From: Littorina saxatilis
Lineage: Eukaryota > Mollusca > Gastropoda > Littorinimorpha > Littorinidae
NCBI RefSeq assembly: GCF_037325665.1
Contig: NC_090246.1
Span: 38,757,445-38,821,444, forward strand
Length of the DNA: 64,000 bases
Reading direction: 5' to 3'
A model generated the notes under the pieces. That model was not told the origin of the DNA. It saw only the letters and a list, made by a program, of their open reading frames with translations, and searched no databases. The translations under genes and the position numbers were made by a program. Numbering within the stretch: the stretch's first letter is position 1; each line of letters begins with the position of its first letter. Positions 10,251-25,000 of this stretch are shown here, piece by piece.

Positions 10251-13007
10251 AGTTCAGCATAATTGCAATTTATTGATGTTGCAAATGCAATAAACAAGAT
10301 TGACAAAATGTCAAAACAAAAGGAGATTAAATTATTATTTTATTTGTGTGTGTGTTTGAGAGAGAGAGAGAGTTTGCATACATGCACTTGTTCATTCACG
10401 AGTACACCAAGCCTAGAATAAGGTACTACCTACACTGAATACCAGATTAATGTAAAAAGACAGCAGCATGATACAGATAGTCTTTGTATTGTAACATAAC
10501 GAAACAAGAAAACTGGTTGTATGACATTGCCTCACATCAAAACTGGATAATATCTGCTTTCTAACCACTGTTCAAACACATTACTGATGGAAATCTGCAA
10601 CTGATGTCTTCTTAGATAACACAGAATGCACGATTTTACCAATTGGTCTAGCTAGTAATGTTTGGTCGAGATGCACACAATCTCTTTCTGTGCTGACACT
10701 GTACTCTTGCCAAACTTAGCTTGAGTACATGTGTGAATGCTTTGGTTTAAACAGTTTTTTTATTCAGTTGCATAGATACAAAGCCATAATTGAATGTTAT
10801 AATAAAGGAGCACAACAAGATAAACTTATAAATGTGCTCTTAGAAACAAACGAGTAATGTGGCGGACGATATTGTAAATGCATGATATTTAAACAAATGA
10901 AAACAAGACCAACGACAACAAGTTGAATGCTTTGCCATCACACTTACGCAATATATTACGTAATGTCTTTTTTGATAACACATGAATGCCTAGCTTGAGC
11001 ACATGCGTAATTCAGTTGAATGCTTTGCCATCATACTTACGTAATAAACAAACTTAATACCAATTAAATAAGCAAACTTAATGCCAACTGATCTGACAAT
11101 GCAAAAACAACTTCAAAATATCCTTGTGATCACATCTGTTTGCAGGAGAGAAAAAGCACATTTTCACATTAAAAGGAACGCCACATAAACTGTTTCAATA
11201 TTAATCCCATGAAACAGATCTACTCATGGTCAACACTCTTGGTTCAAAAGCCATGACAGAACACTGACGTGTTAATACAAGCCATTGATGTCGGGCGTAA
11301 TATGTGCACAAACATATAGGCATCATAACCATTGCATACAAGACAAAAAAAGAGGCGCTCAATTTAGAGAACACCGATTTTGAAAATAACAAGGAATGCT
11401 TCACAGAACATACATTTTCAAAAAATGAACAGGAATGCTTTAAAAATCACAAAGTTAACACTCACAGTCAAACTGCGAATACAGCCATTTCAACCTCGAA
11501 GCCCTTAAAACCTTGGTACATGTACTTCAAAATACCACCACGACCATGTCACAGATCTGTCCAGCTTTTGCCAGCACGCTTTCACTTGGACACATACCAA
11601 CAACTTGCAGCCTGTCTGCTTCCTGGGCCGAGTGGGAACTTTACAGTTAGGTACAGTGGAACCTGTCGATAACAACCATGCAAAGGACCGACCAAAAGTG
11701 GTCGTTATAGACAGCTTGTCGTTATGCAAAGGACCGACCAAAAGTGGTCGTTATAGACAGCTTGTTATGCAAAGGTGAATTACAAAGAAAAAAGTGTGTC
11801 GGGGATCCTTTGGTGGGGTCGTTATGGGCAGGTGGTCGTTTTCGAGAGGTGGTCACAAGAGCAGGTTTGACTGTATTTTTCAAAAATGACATCCCTTTCA
11901 ATGTGCTAAATCATTTTAACAAAAAATTCCCACTCTGCACAGTAAGCTGCCAGGCTGTTGATTGTTTGGGCACAACAATGATTCAATGCCACTTGTGGCC
12001 GCCATTTGCATCTTTTTGTTTGTTATTTATCAGCAACTGAACACATGCATATCACCAGCAATGTTTTGTTGTGTCTACTCTATCTGAACAGTAAAATGTT
12101 TTTACTGGGCATCCCTGTGTCTACAGTAATATTGACCATTTATACTTGGGCTTGAATGATATCTCTTCCAGGAATGTCGTCTTTAATAATTATATATATG
12201 TATGATACTGACAGATTTACAACCTTTGAGGTGACCTTAGGAGTCATTTTACAGTACAATACAGCCAAACTACTTAGCAAGCAAAATACTGAACGCTGCA
12301 TCAAAAAAGTTTGACAGAACACACTTGATGAACTTTAGTGCAAAACAAAATTTGAATTAAATATCTATTGTAAGAGCATCACTTACATCAGTCTCTTAAA
12401 AATATAACAAAGCAAACAACAACAACAAAGAATTTTTGGACAGTGTCTCCTGACTTGAAATTACACAGAGTGGGGATTATTGATTTTCAAACAGGTTTAA
12501 AAGACATGGACCCCCAAGCTGAAAAAATAAGAAATAAAACAGAAACAGTGGTACGTGTAGTTCTTCCTGTTTCTACAGTGGTACCTGTCATGACGAGACA
12601 CATAGCTCTCAGAGCATGGGAACTTTGATTAACATCAGTAGCTTCAACAACAAAAGAAACAGAAAAATAGCAACATAACAGAAGTCAACGAACAACGATG
12701 CACTAGTAGATAGAAATCAACAAAGAAACCTCCTTTGTATTCAAAGATTCTTCTTACAGTATAATGTATCTGAGTATTTGCAGTTATCAATTATGATGTC
12801 ATGGCCTCATTAGCACCACAAGAAAACAAAAGCCGAAAGACTAAGGCAAATAAAAGAAAAGACTTTCTTATCACAGAGTTCAGGCACCACAGCCTTCTGA
12901 ATTCTAGCAAGCACCACAGTTTTGCAACTACCAGCAGTCTGATCAACAGCAAAGAAAATGTCCCACAGGTCCCACGAGTTTCAAGAACAAAATGTCCGAT
13001 GGCCCCT
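10250..13007 (-). other. TECPR1: Probable TECPR1 3' UTR
   Basis: The region downstream of the TECPR1 stop is AT-rich and mostly unique. Minus-strand AATAAA signals occur at 10,759-10,764, 10,339-10,344 and 10,269-10,274, so the transcript may end near any of these. The MITE at 11,654-11,873 would be inside the UTR. No other gene is seen here. Transcript data are needed to fix the end. Confidence 0.4.
11654..11873. mobile_element. TA-flanked MITE in the TECPR1 3' UTR
   Basis: The left end is TA then CAGTGGAACCTGTCGATAAC; the right end is GCAGGTTTGACTG then TA. The inner 53-bp block with GGACCGACCAAAAGTGGTCG is present twice in tandem. It is the same family as 3,470-3,638. Confidence 0.7.
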
Positions 13008-13058
13008 TTACTTGTTTGGAGTCATTAGTCCTCGCACGGACACGTAGTGCCAACCAGG
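13008..13058 (-). CDS. TECPR1: TECPR1 coding exon 21 (last)
   Basis: It encodes residues 1,402-1,417, [16 protein letters not shown], then TAA at 13,008-13,010. Human ends this repeat with GGWDHISVRANATR. Acceptor CTTGCAG. Confidence 0.88.
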   Translation of the reverse strand, partial: PGWHYVSVRGLMTPNK

Positions 13059-16000
13059 CTGCAAGAAAATCACAGAAAACAATGTGAATATGTCGCTAAT
13101 TGATGGAAGAGAATGCAGATAAATCCTTCACTAGCGTGTACATTTGAAGACTCGGTGAAGTACAATGTACATGTATACAAATCTATGCACATAAAAGGGC
13201 TATCAATTCAATTACCCCCACTCCCAACCAATTTCTGAATCGACTGTTCTTATGAAGCAAATTCACAACAAAACGCAGCATCATTCTCTCGCATTACATT
13301 GTGTAAAAAGCAACTTGTGACTACATGTTCTCAAGAATATGTTTCACATAGTATAAAACCATGATTTAGTGCAATCCAAACTTTTACAAAGCAAACAACA
13401 TCTGATTTATGAATCACTAACACTGAGTAACAGAGAAATTACATTCACAAATGTGACTGTTAAATATGTAGGGGTATGCTATGTGTGGTACAAAGTGGCA
13501 AGTGTACATACAGTGGAACCCCCCATTTAAGACTTCCTCCCTTTTAAGACCCTGTTTTCTTTAGACTTTCTATTCACAATCTGTAAATTTACCCACATTT
13601 TAAGACTCCCCTTCTTCTTAAGACCTGATTTTGTCAGATTTTTGGAGGTCTTAAAAGGGGGTTCCACTGTAGTACAGGTGGCAACTGAGCAGACGGAGAT
13701 CCAAACTCTTACCCCTATGACTAGCTCCCAGTCGGAGATCCAAACTCTTACCCCTATGACTAGCTCCCAATCGGAGATCCAAACTCTTACCCCTATGACT
13801 AGCTCCCAATCGGTACCAGACGGAGATCCAAACTCTTACCCCTATGACTAGCTCCCAGTCGGTACCAGACGGAGATCCAAACTCTTACCCCTATGACTAG
13901 CTCCCAGTCGGTACCAGACGGAGATCCAAACTCTTACCCCTATGACTAGCTCCCAGTCGGTACCAGACGGAGATCCAAACTCTTACCCCTATGACTAGCT
14001 CCCAGTCGGTACCAGACGGAGATCCAAACTCTTACCCCTATGACTAGCTCCCAGTCGGTACCAGACGGAGATCCAAACTCTTACCCCCATGACTAGCTCC
14101 CAGTCGGTACCAGACGGAGATCCAAACTCTTACCCCTATGACTAGCTCCCAGTCGGTACCAGACGGAGATCCAAACTCTTACCCCTATGACTAGCTCCCA
14201 GTCGGTACCAGACGGAGATCCAAACTCTTACCCCTATGACTAGCTCCCAGTCGGTACCAGACGGAGATCCAAACTCTTACCCCTATGACTAGCTCCCAGT
14301 CGGAGATCCAAACTCTTACCCCTATGACTAGCTCCCAATCGGAGATCCAAACTCTTACCCCTATGACTAGCTCCCAATCGGTACCAGACGGAGTGACCTC
14401 CGTGATCCCCAAACGTCGGTACACAGCTCCTGCTGAATGCTTGTTGCGGCCAAAGTTGGCTTCGGACACCACCCACACCTGTCAAATAAGAGTAATTAGC
14501 TATATATATTTTACCAACAACGCAATGCTTGGCATCAACAGAGGAACATTTACGCTACAGTGGTCGCCGCTTAATAAAGCCACTTCTGGACCGACGAAAA
14601 ATGGCTTTAATAAGCGGCGGATTTATTAACCGGCGGTCCAGGAATACGTCATTTTCGAAAGAAAAAAAATCTTCTCTTTTGTTTACGTCACTCAGTCACT
14701 GTCTTTCGTCATTTACACTTGTTTGAATCTAAACAAAACTTCACGAAGGATGTTGAACTTTTGTTTTAATTATGTACATGTACGTGTAATTTGATCACTT
14801 CGGTACATCAATAATTTCACTGTCACCGTCACGAATCATTACTCGGCAGAGAAGAACGATTTTATGAGTGTTTGTTTGTTGGTCGTCTTCCACATCAGAA
14901 CAAGATAATGTGAGTTTTAGTGACAAACTACGTGATTTCTCTGAGAAAACTGGCTTTAATAAGCGGCGGGTTGGGTTTATTAACCGGCGTTTTTTAATAC
15001 ATAAGATATAGTGATAAATCCAGACCGTCTGAAATCGGCTTTTATAAGCGGCTGGCTCTATTAACCGCGGTTTTATTAAGCGGCGTCCACTGTATTACCA
15101 AAGAGAGAAATATTTCTACACACTGCATATATTCAATCAATCAATCAATCAATATGAGGCTTATATCGCGTGTATTCCGTGGGTACAGTTCTAAGCGCAG
15201 GGATTTATTATTTAAAAAAAAAATTTTTTATGCAATTTATATTGCGCACATATTCAAGGCGCAGGGATTTATTTATGCCGTGTGAGATGGAATTTTTTTA
15301 CACAATACATCACGCATTCACATCGGCCAGCAGATCGCAGCCATTTCGGCGCATATCCTACTTTTCACGGCCTATTATTCCAAGTCACACGGGTATTTTG
15401 GTGGACATTTTTATCAATGCCTATACAATTTTGCCAGGAAAGACCCTTTTGTCAATCGTGGTAAAATAATCTATAACGTGCACACCCCAATGTAGTGTAC
15501 ACGAAGGGACCTCGGTTTTTCGTCTCATCCGAAAGACTAGCACTTGAACTCACCACCTAGGTTAGGAAAGGGGGGAGAAAATTGCTAACGCCCTGACCCA
15601 GGGTCGAACTCGCAACCTCTCGCTTCCGAGCGCAAGTGCGTTACCACTCGGCCACCCAGTCCCTATATTGTCTGCAAAGGCATAAGTAATCCACCGAAAT
15701 ACCAAATTTGAAATTCTTGCGTATTTTACTTTAGCATAACTGCATATCAACAAGCCAAAGTGCTGGTCTTGAATAAATGAATGTACAGTAAAAACCTGTA
15801 GAATGCGGTCACTGGACTTAACGGCCACTCGCACAATACGGACAGTCTTTATTGGCACGGATTGTTTCCTTCATTAAAATCACTGTACTTAGCGGACACC
15901 TTGGAATTACGGACGCGGACGCTTATTTTAGGTCCCTAAGAAGCTTAATCACGATTGGTCGGCTTTGAGCTGAAACTGAAACAAGCTTATTAGCGATTGG

Positions 16001-19000
16001 TCAGCAACCTCATAGCCAATGAAATGCATCGAAAGTATTCTTCTTCTTCTGCGTTCGTGGGCTGAAACTCCCACGTACACTCGTGTTTTTTGCACGAGTG
16101 GAATTTTACGTGTATGACCGTTTTTTACCCCGCCATTTAGGCAGCCATACGCCGTTTTCGGAGGAAGCATGCTGGGTATTTTCGTGTTTCTATAACCCAC
16201 CGAACTCTGACATGGATTACAGGATCTTTTTTGTGCGCACTTGGTCTTGTGCTTGCGTGTACACACGGGGGTGTTCGGACACCGAGGAGAGTCTGCACAC
16301 AAAGTTGACTCTGAGAAATAAATCTCTCGCCGAACGTGGGGACAAACTCACGCTGACAGCGGCCAACTGGATACAAATCCAGCGCGCTACCGACTGAGCT
16401 ACATCCCCGCCCGAAAGTATTCGACGGAAGTCGGTACATTTGTAAACAACATCGAAGATTCTCACACACTTGCACAGCTGATTCAGTCGCGTTTTGCCGA
16501 AGTTTTAATGAATCACGATGGCTTCTAGGTTGCGGAAGGAACAAAACGCTCTCACTTTAGAGCAACAGTGTCTGTGGTGAAAAAGCAGCAGAGCGGACAA
16601 TCATGCCGATCGATTGCGCAAGAGCTGGGCTGTGGAAGGACGCAGATTTCAAAAATCAGCATAGACAGAGAAAAAATTATGGCTTTGTGGGAATCGGGAG
16701 ACGGTTGAGCAGATCAAAAGTGAATTTCGAAGAAGGCAACTGATTATGAGGAACTAAATGATGCTGTTTTCCAATGGTTTTCAACAAAGCGTGCTAATGG
16801 AAAATTTTATAAGTAAATTGTCATTTGATTAATATACTTACCCGAATCACATAGAGCATTGACACAGTCTGAGATGCTAGGTTCTGTAAACGCTTACCCG
16901 TCTAACATTTTTAAAGGGAAGCAACCCCATCACCAAAAAAGGCTAAAATAGCCCTGGTAATGAGCAGGTACTCAGTGAGTTACCTCCCATTAGTATGCAC
17001 CACGTCACATCCTCCATCACCGTTAACAACATGTGATAAAGTGTTCTTTTTAAAAGTCTTTCTCTGCGGACTGGATCTGTTACAACTGGTAATAAAATAC
17101 TGTATTTCACTGTTTTTACTTGTTATTTTTTTACTCTTAAACATGTACATTCAATATAGCACTTTCCTTTTCGCAACCACATTTGCTTGAACCTGTAAAA
17201 TAAGGACACTTTTCACTGGTCCCAAGGGTGTCCTTATTTGACAGGTTATACTGTAATTACCAAACATCTCTATAGTAACGCAGAGGATAATCCCCGAACG
17301 AGGCCAAAAAAACACAAATAACCTTCTCAGTTAAAAAAAATTACAATGATCCCTCAATGAAATGCAGCTGTACACAAAAACATCTGAAGCTAGCAAAATA
17401 AATGTGTCATATGACATTCAAATTTCACAGTACCTGATCTTTGGGTCCCACAGACAACTTGCGAACATGGTTGCACACATACGACCATCGGGTGCCTTCG
17501 GGGAAGGTTGGGGTGATTTCCTCGCGACGCCACAAGTTGTTGCCAGTGTCTACCGCCCAGACTGCAGAGCCGCCCACAGAGATGGAATGCAGGGTGGCGC
17601 CACCTGGTGGTGGGGGAATCACTTGGATCCAGCATGAGCCTGATGACACATTCAACACTGATTAGCTCAACTATATGACTGCAAAACTGAGTCCAACAAG
17701 GATCTACATCAAAACACAGTCACCGATAACGAGCCGACAATGAGCACAAGCATGAAATAGACAAATTCTGGAAATAAATCGGTCAGGTTTGTGTGACGGT
17801 TGTGAAAGAGGGACTACTCTTGCTTTTCTTGAAGCAAACTTTCCACATGTGCTCCTTGTCCACGTGTTTTAGACAAACTCCTCGCTCGTGACTGGCCTGT
17901 AATGTCAAGTACCACAGTTTTATCACAAACCATACAGAGATATTTTCTAACATTATCTATTAAGGGCAGCGGTGGCACATAATTCAAGATGTTTAGAAAA
18001 TTGTCAATACTTCAAAAATACTTCTCCAATGAGTACCTGATGTCTGTGTGTGTGTGTGTGTGTGTGTATGTTTGTGTAAGTATATGTGTGTGAAAAACTG
18101 AGATCTGAGGTTACAAAACTCACTCCAAAACTTTTGTTCATATCACTTAACACAATTTTGGGGTCAAGTTTTTACCGACAGACCTTCTCTCACAAAACAA
18201 GTCGCGTAAGGCGAAATCGAAAATTTTCAACAATAAATTTTTATTTAATTAATATACTTACCCAACTCACATATATAGCATTAACTTCCGTTTGATGCTT
18301 AGACATTGAAGTACAGACCCTGGTAACAGGGGGAGGTAACTCCCAAAACAAAACAAAACCTTGAAGTCAAGGCCCTGGTAGTTACCTCCCCTCACCGGCA
18401 GCCCGCACATGCGCGGTACATACCGCCGGTATAGTCATTCCCAATGAAACACCACCTTCAACCATTAATAACGATCGCGGGGTAGGTTGGGAGGGAATTT
18501 ACTATGTGAGTTGGGTAAGTATATTAATTAAATGAAAATTTATTGTTGAAATTTTCGATTAAATCACATATTCTTACTCCAACTCACATATATAGCAGAT
18601 TGCTACAAAAGGTGGCGGGAAACTCACTTATTTCTGGTAAGAATCCAGCCTGCTTCAACCATGACTGGTAAGCAACTACTACCATCCCGGCGGGTACTAG
18701 AGAAACCCGCAGAAAGTAGTTTAAGAAAGACGTCTTAAAAACGTCCAAAACACCGCTCTGAGGCCGTTCGAGATTTTGCCTGGTCCCAGAACCACCAAAT
18801 AAGCGGCCCAAGCTCTGGCCCCATGAGTTCTAGGAGAACGCAGAGGAAGGACTGAACGCTCCCCCCCCCCCCCCCCCCCCCCCCCCCCCATTTGACTGTC
18901 ACACTCATAAGCTTGTTCAATGAGTGTGGAAGCCCATCTAGTCAGCGCTGTTATGCAATAAAAGGAGCCATGCAAGACGAGTATGTTCAAAATACTCACT

Positions 19001-22000
19001 ATCTTGCGCGAGACCCCAAAAAGCATGTAATTCGCTGCCCCTTCACGGGGAAGTGAGCACCAACAACAAAAAAAGAGTATGAGAGCCTTCTTTATAAAAA
19101 AAAAAGGAAGGCTTGCATCTCTCAATAATTCTATGGCTCTTAACCAAAAGAACTCTAAAAAGAGGAAGAAATCCCAAGCTGGGACTGATGTTCTAATGAC
19201 AAATGAATTGAGGACAGGGCCCTTTCCACGCCGGGCGTAGAAAGGGAAATGTCTTGTCTAGTTCTGACGACGTTTCTCAAAACTGATGAAACATCGTCTG
19301 CCATCAACAAACAAAAGTTCGTAGAACATCCTAGCATCCTCCTGAACTGGAGATTGCTAAAGCTGATGCCCAAATTCTAGAATCGTGCACTATTGCAGGT
19401 GCTGGAGGAAGGGCTGACTGCCCCCCCTTTTGGTTGTAACCACTCATGGATTGCTAATGATGGACTAAAAGATTATGGCTTGAGTAAACCACAGCACCAT
19501 AGTCCCATGAGGTAGACGCTAATTGTTCGTAATGAACCAGAGGCAAGAACCTTGTCCCTTGTTCAATGGATTGAGGCATGACAAAATGTCGAAAAAACAT
19601 CTGGCATTTTCTAGACTCCTTACAAAGAAGAGTCGAAAGAAACGTCTTAAAGCCGAAAACAAAGGAAATAATTTGCAGTTTCGGCGAGTATGCAACCTTC
19701 CATCAAAAGATGAACCGAGATTGCTCATCAACAAACCAATGCGGCTTAAGCAAAAGCAAAAAAAGTCTTAAGTTAATTCTCACTAGCAAGTACAGTGAAA
19801 CCCGGCTATATTGAAGTAGGCTATATTGAAATCCCGGCTATATTGAAGAATTTTTCAGGTCCCGGCTGAAGCTCTACTTTTTCTTTGTTAAAAAATGTTG
19901 GCTACATTGAAGTCGGCTATATTGAAATCCCGGCTATATTGAAACAAAAATTCAGCCCACGGGACGTTTTTACCTGGCTATATTAAATGTTTGCTCCAAA
20001 GATTTGTTTAACTTTTTATTTTTAAGAACAATGACTGCGCGGGCGCCGAATGATATGACACGCCTCTGTCAGCGCAATCAGTTGAGGAAGGGGAGAGGCC
20101 AGATCAGCATCAACTTTCGAGTCAGGAGGTCTCTGATAACAATTACAGTCTAACAATGCCGCGGGCCTCTGACAGCTACGCCATGTAGTCTTGTGGTGCG
20201 TAGATCTCCCCGACTTAATTTTTCTTGTTCATGCGAGTAGTTTGCCTTTGTACACTAGCAAAAATGGCTGCAAAACAAACAAGTCGCGTAAGGCGAAATA
20301 ACAACATTTAGTCAAGCTGTCGAACTCACAGAATGAAACTGAACGCACTGCATTTTTTTCACAATGACCGTAGTCCGCCGCTCGTACAAAAGGCAGTGAA
20401 ATTAACGAGCCTGTTTAGCGCGGTAGTGGTTGGGCTGTGCTGCAAAGCACGCTTTTCTGTACCTCTCTTTGCTTTAACTTTCTGAGCGTGTTTTTAATCC
20501 AAACATATCATATCTATATGTTTTTGGAATCAGGAACCGACAAGGAATAAGATGAAATTGTTTTTAAATCGATTTCGGAAATTTAATTTTAATCATAATT
20601 TTTATAATTTTTATTTTTAAAGCTTGTTTTTAATCCGAATATAACATATTTATATGTTTTTGGAATCAGAAAATGATGAAGACTAAGATAAAGGTAAATT
20701 TGGATAATTTTATAAAAAAAATATTTTAATTACAATTTTCGAATTTTTAATGACCAAAGTCATTAATTAGTTTGTAAGCCTCCAAGCTGAAATGCAATAC
20801 CAAAGTCCAGCCTTTGTCGAAGATTGCTTGACCAAAATTGCAATTAATTTGATTGAAAAATGAGGGTGTGACAGTGCCACCTCAACTTTTACAAAAAGCC
20901 GGATATGACGTCATCAAAGACATTTATCCAAAAAATGAAAAAAATGTCCGGGGATATCATACCCAGGAACTCTCATGTCAAATTTCATAAATATCGGTCC
21001 AGTAGTTCACTCTGAATCGCTCTACACACACACACACACACACGCACAGACACACACACAGACAGACACGCACACAGACAGACACAGACAGACAGACAAA
21101 CAGACAGACACACACACACACACACACACACACACCACGACCCTCGTCTCGATTCCCCCTCTATGTTAAAACATTTTAGTCAAAACTTGACTAAATGTAA
21201 AAAGGGTGAGTCTGACAATTGAAAAAAAAATCGAGCTTATTCAGAAGCTGGAAACTGGCTGCAAAAAAAAAGAAAGGAAGTAGCTGAGGAATATGGAATG
21301 TGTGTTTGTGTGTGTAAGGGAGGGCGGGCGGGCGTGCGTGTGTGTGAGTGTGTGTGAGTGTGTGTGTGTGTGCAGAAAAAAGCAAGGAGGCTCGAAGAAC
21401 AACAGCCAACAGGTGAAAGATTAATGGGAATATACCTCACATCAAACGCAATGTGTGGACACGGAAATAAGAACGTATAGTGAAAAAAAGTTCGGTTATA
21501 TTGAATTTCTGAAGGAACAAGGAGGGAAATTCAATATAACCGAGAATTGCCTATATTGAAGTTCCGGCTATATTGAAGGTCTTCCCGGGTCCCGTGCCAC
21601 TTCAATATAGCCGGGTTGCACTGTAGCTATAAAATTTAATCGATCAAGGATGGAAGCGAGCGTCATAGTGGGCGCTTGCTGTAGTGCCGAACATGGAACG
21701 ATCAGTGCCTAAGGCTGTCCACTCAGAACTGATTAGGACGAACTCTCTAGGTGACCGTTAAAACATAATGCCAAAGTATGTGAAACCTCGGGAAGGCGTG
21801 AAGCCCGCAAGGCCTAGGAGATAGACGTCAGCTGTAGAAAGGCGTGACCGATCTCCTCCCGATAAACGAGTGATACCTGAGTAAAAGATATCAAAGTCCT
21901 CATCGGTGGGAAAAAATCTCATGATAGAGCATAAGTGTTCCTGAAGTTCCTTAAACTATAAGGGACACTCACCCTCCCATGAACCGAGGCTGAAATGTGC

Positions 22001-25000
22001 CTGATCCAATCGGTTAGCCAAAAGTAGGCTACTGCTGGTGCATGACCTGCTTTGAGTGTCTACCCAAGCAAGACCGAGCATATGACGCAGTGCTGCTTTC
22101 TGCATTAAGAGTCCAAGTCTAACAAAGACAAGGACTCATAATCATGGGTTGTGACAGAAAAAGCCAATGAAAGACCATGGCTATGAACTGGACCGTCATT
22201 ACCCGCCGAGTATGTTAGACAAGAGTGCCGTAAACCGGCAGTCCTGTTGCCCTCAAACTGACTTTAAATACTTCTTGCCAAGACAGAAGAAGTTAAAAGA
22301 AAGTCCGAACGAACTCCTTGAGAGGACAACAATGTGTGAACCCAAAGGCCGACAACTGTCGTGAATGACCTTCTCGCTACTTGAATTGAGAGTCTGTCAT
22401 CTGCTTGACTAAATGTAAAAAGTAAGGTCTAAAAAGATATGTTTAAAATTGGGGTTCAAGGGTGGTTTCTATGTAATGTTAAACGTACATATCTCAAGTA
22501 CACAAAACAAAAGCACGGTGGTTTCACCTGCAGGTGTATGTGGATGAACACCGGCCCTGTACCACACAGAACCATCAGCTGCCACGGCCCACACTCGGTA
22601 CCCTCCCCCCACTGACAGGGACTTGAACGCCATGTCCGACTTGGTGGCAATGTGAATCCAGCTCCGCCCCTGAAAGTAGACACTGTCTGTTAGAAAACCC
22701 GATGAGGGCATAGTCCCAAATTCACCCTGTGGAAGAGATGGATCTCGCATACTGAAAGAAGATCAACCATTTGATATTCACTCAGTGGGATGGTGAACTG
22801 ACTCAGTGGAACCCCCCCCCCCCCTTTTAAGACCCCCAATTTAAGACCCCCTCCATTTTAAGACCCTCTTTTCTCAGACTTTCTGTTCACAGCCTTTGTA
22901 AATGTACCCCCATTTTAACTAATTTAGGACTCGATTCCTTTTTTTTTTAAGACCTGATTTTCTCAGATTTTTGGAGGTCTTAAAAGGCAGGTTCCACTGT
23001 ATCTGGTAATTGCCCGTCATGAGAGATCAGAAAGTTGAAAACACTGTCTTGATATACAGACTCATCCTGAACTCAGGTCAAAATGAGTTTGGCTCATTCT
23101 CTCCCAGACCGGACACTACAGTCCTACGCGAATCTATCAAAACAAAAATACAGAGTTATCTTCCATATGGTTTTCGCGAGCACTAAATTTGAGATCAGTG
23201 TTCGCGAGATGAAAATGATTGCAGATTGGCCGACTTCGACAGTGATCTCCGTTCTGTTCTTCACAGTTATGATAAAGACATCGTTCTAAGGTCAAAACAA
23301 GTCGAAAGTTTGGGACTGCTGCCGGAAGGAGACCGTAATATATGGTTTCATCACTGTCAACTGGTTACAGAAAAAATCGTCTGCTCCAGTGAGCGCCGAA
23401 ACCAAACGGTTGATTATCACGTGACACTTTTGCCATATTTAGAGTTGTTTGCACAGTAAATACAGCCGCGAAAAATAGCTCGCTTGAAACTGTCTTACAT
23501 ATCAATTCCTTTGTAATTTAAAAATTACAAAACACCATGAAAAATCATTATCGACGATCGCGAATCTGCTTATATCAATAATACATTACAAAAAGCTCTA
23601 AATATGTAAAAAAAATCGGTTTCCTTGCCAGACAAGGAAACTCAAGGCATCCTGTCAGGGAGAGAATGAGCCGAACTCATTTTGACCTGAGTTCAGGATG
23701 ATACAGACTAGCATTCATTATTAGCTACGACTATAAGTCTTCATAATGACCTTATGGAATCTCTCGTCTAACTGCAAACATTGCTTGACCACATGATGTG
23801 CCAATTACAAGAATACCCTTCATACAATTTTGTAAAGAAAAAAAGCCTTCTTGGCTTGGCATGCTTAGATGGACAAAAACACATAAACATATACAAAATA
23901 CAGGCAACTATTATAAAGCACTGAAACTTTGCAGTTTCACAGTGACAAAGAACATTACCCCTGCCACCCCCTCCCCCCTCAAACACATACACGGACAGTA
24001 CACAACCACAACCACCACTCCACACCATAACACACACTGCTAAACATAAAAACCCAACTTACCGAACACAGCTTGGGGAGCTGCAAATGCTCTAAATCAC
24101 CCCGATATCCCCATCCCATCTCCTCTCTTAATCTTCTTAATCCCACCAACATGCCATTAACCTCACTCACTCACTCCCTTGATACCCCTCTCCGCCTTAT
24201 GATTCACTGATCCCACCCTTCTCTCTAACCTTATTCACTTACCACCAACTTCCGCCCTCCCTCTCCCCCAAATGCTCCATCCTACCCCTCTCTCCCAAAT
24301 GCTCCATCCTACCCCTCTCTCCCAAATGCTCCATCCTACCCCTCTCTCCCAAATGCTCCATCCTACCCCTCTCCCCCAAATGCTCCATCCTACCCCTCTC
24401 TCCCAAATACTCCATCACACCTCTCTCTCCCAAATGCTCTATCCCACCCCTCTCTCCCAAATGCTTCATCCTACCCCTCTTCCCCATTGCTCAATCCCAC
24501 CCCCCCCCCCCCTTCCTAATCTTATCCACTTACCACAAACTCCCCCCCCCCCCCCTCCTGACACCAAACCCTAAACTTCCTTACCCACCCATCCAGCCCC
24601 CTTGTGACCCCACCCCACCACTGCACACACAGTCAATCACAACGTTTTACCATTGGCTGTGACAGGGTGGCTTCACTGCGACACAGAACGTCCCCATTGG
24701 CCCCAATGGCCCAGATAACCAGAGACTGGCCGGGGTCGGTGGGGGCATCCACTTGCAGAGAGATGCCGATCACTTCCGGCGGACCCACACTCACCCACGG
24801 TCCCTGAGTCACCAGCTTGCATTTCCTGTGCAACAGTTAAACAGAACATCAATGCAAATTGACATGCAGGCATTATAGAAAATTAGAATTTTGTCTTCAC
24901 ATCACATTTTATCTTATTATTTTGAGTACCGTACTTTCCGGGTTACAAGGCGCTACAGCGCATAAGGCGCACCCCCCTCTTTTTAAACAAAATTGTAATC

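Larger units (their letters stand above)
18197..22422. mobile_element. Composite element with palindromic left end; probable DIRS-like relic
   Basis: It opens with ACAAGTCGCGTAAGGCGAAA and closes with CTTGACTAAATGTAAAAAG, the termini of the 1.05-kb repeat family. Just inside the left end (about 18,220-18,562) is a module whose own ends are inverted (TTAATTAATATACTTACCCA and GGGTAAGTATATTAATTAAA), then half of a diverged third arm at about 18,575. This is the same layout seen at the left of the DIRS-like element at 38,677. The interior has no readable protein and is interrupted by the MITE at 19,793-21,623 and a 28-bp C tract near 18,860-18,888. Fossil, heavily degraded. Confidence 0.5.

Noticed and set aside
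24246-24490. A CRISPR-like array
   Set aside because: Units are contiguous with no spacers and the DNA is eukaryotic; it is a minisatellite. The same holds for 13,690-14,395 and 57,265-57,794.
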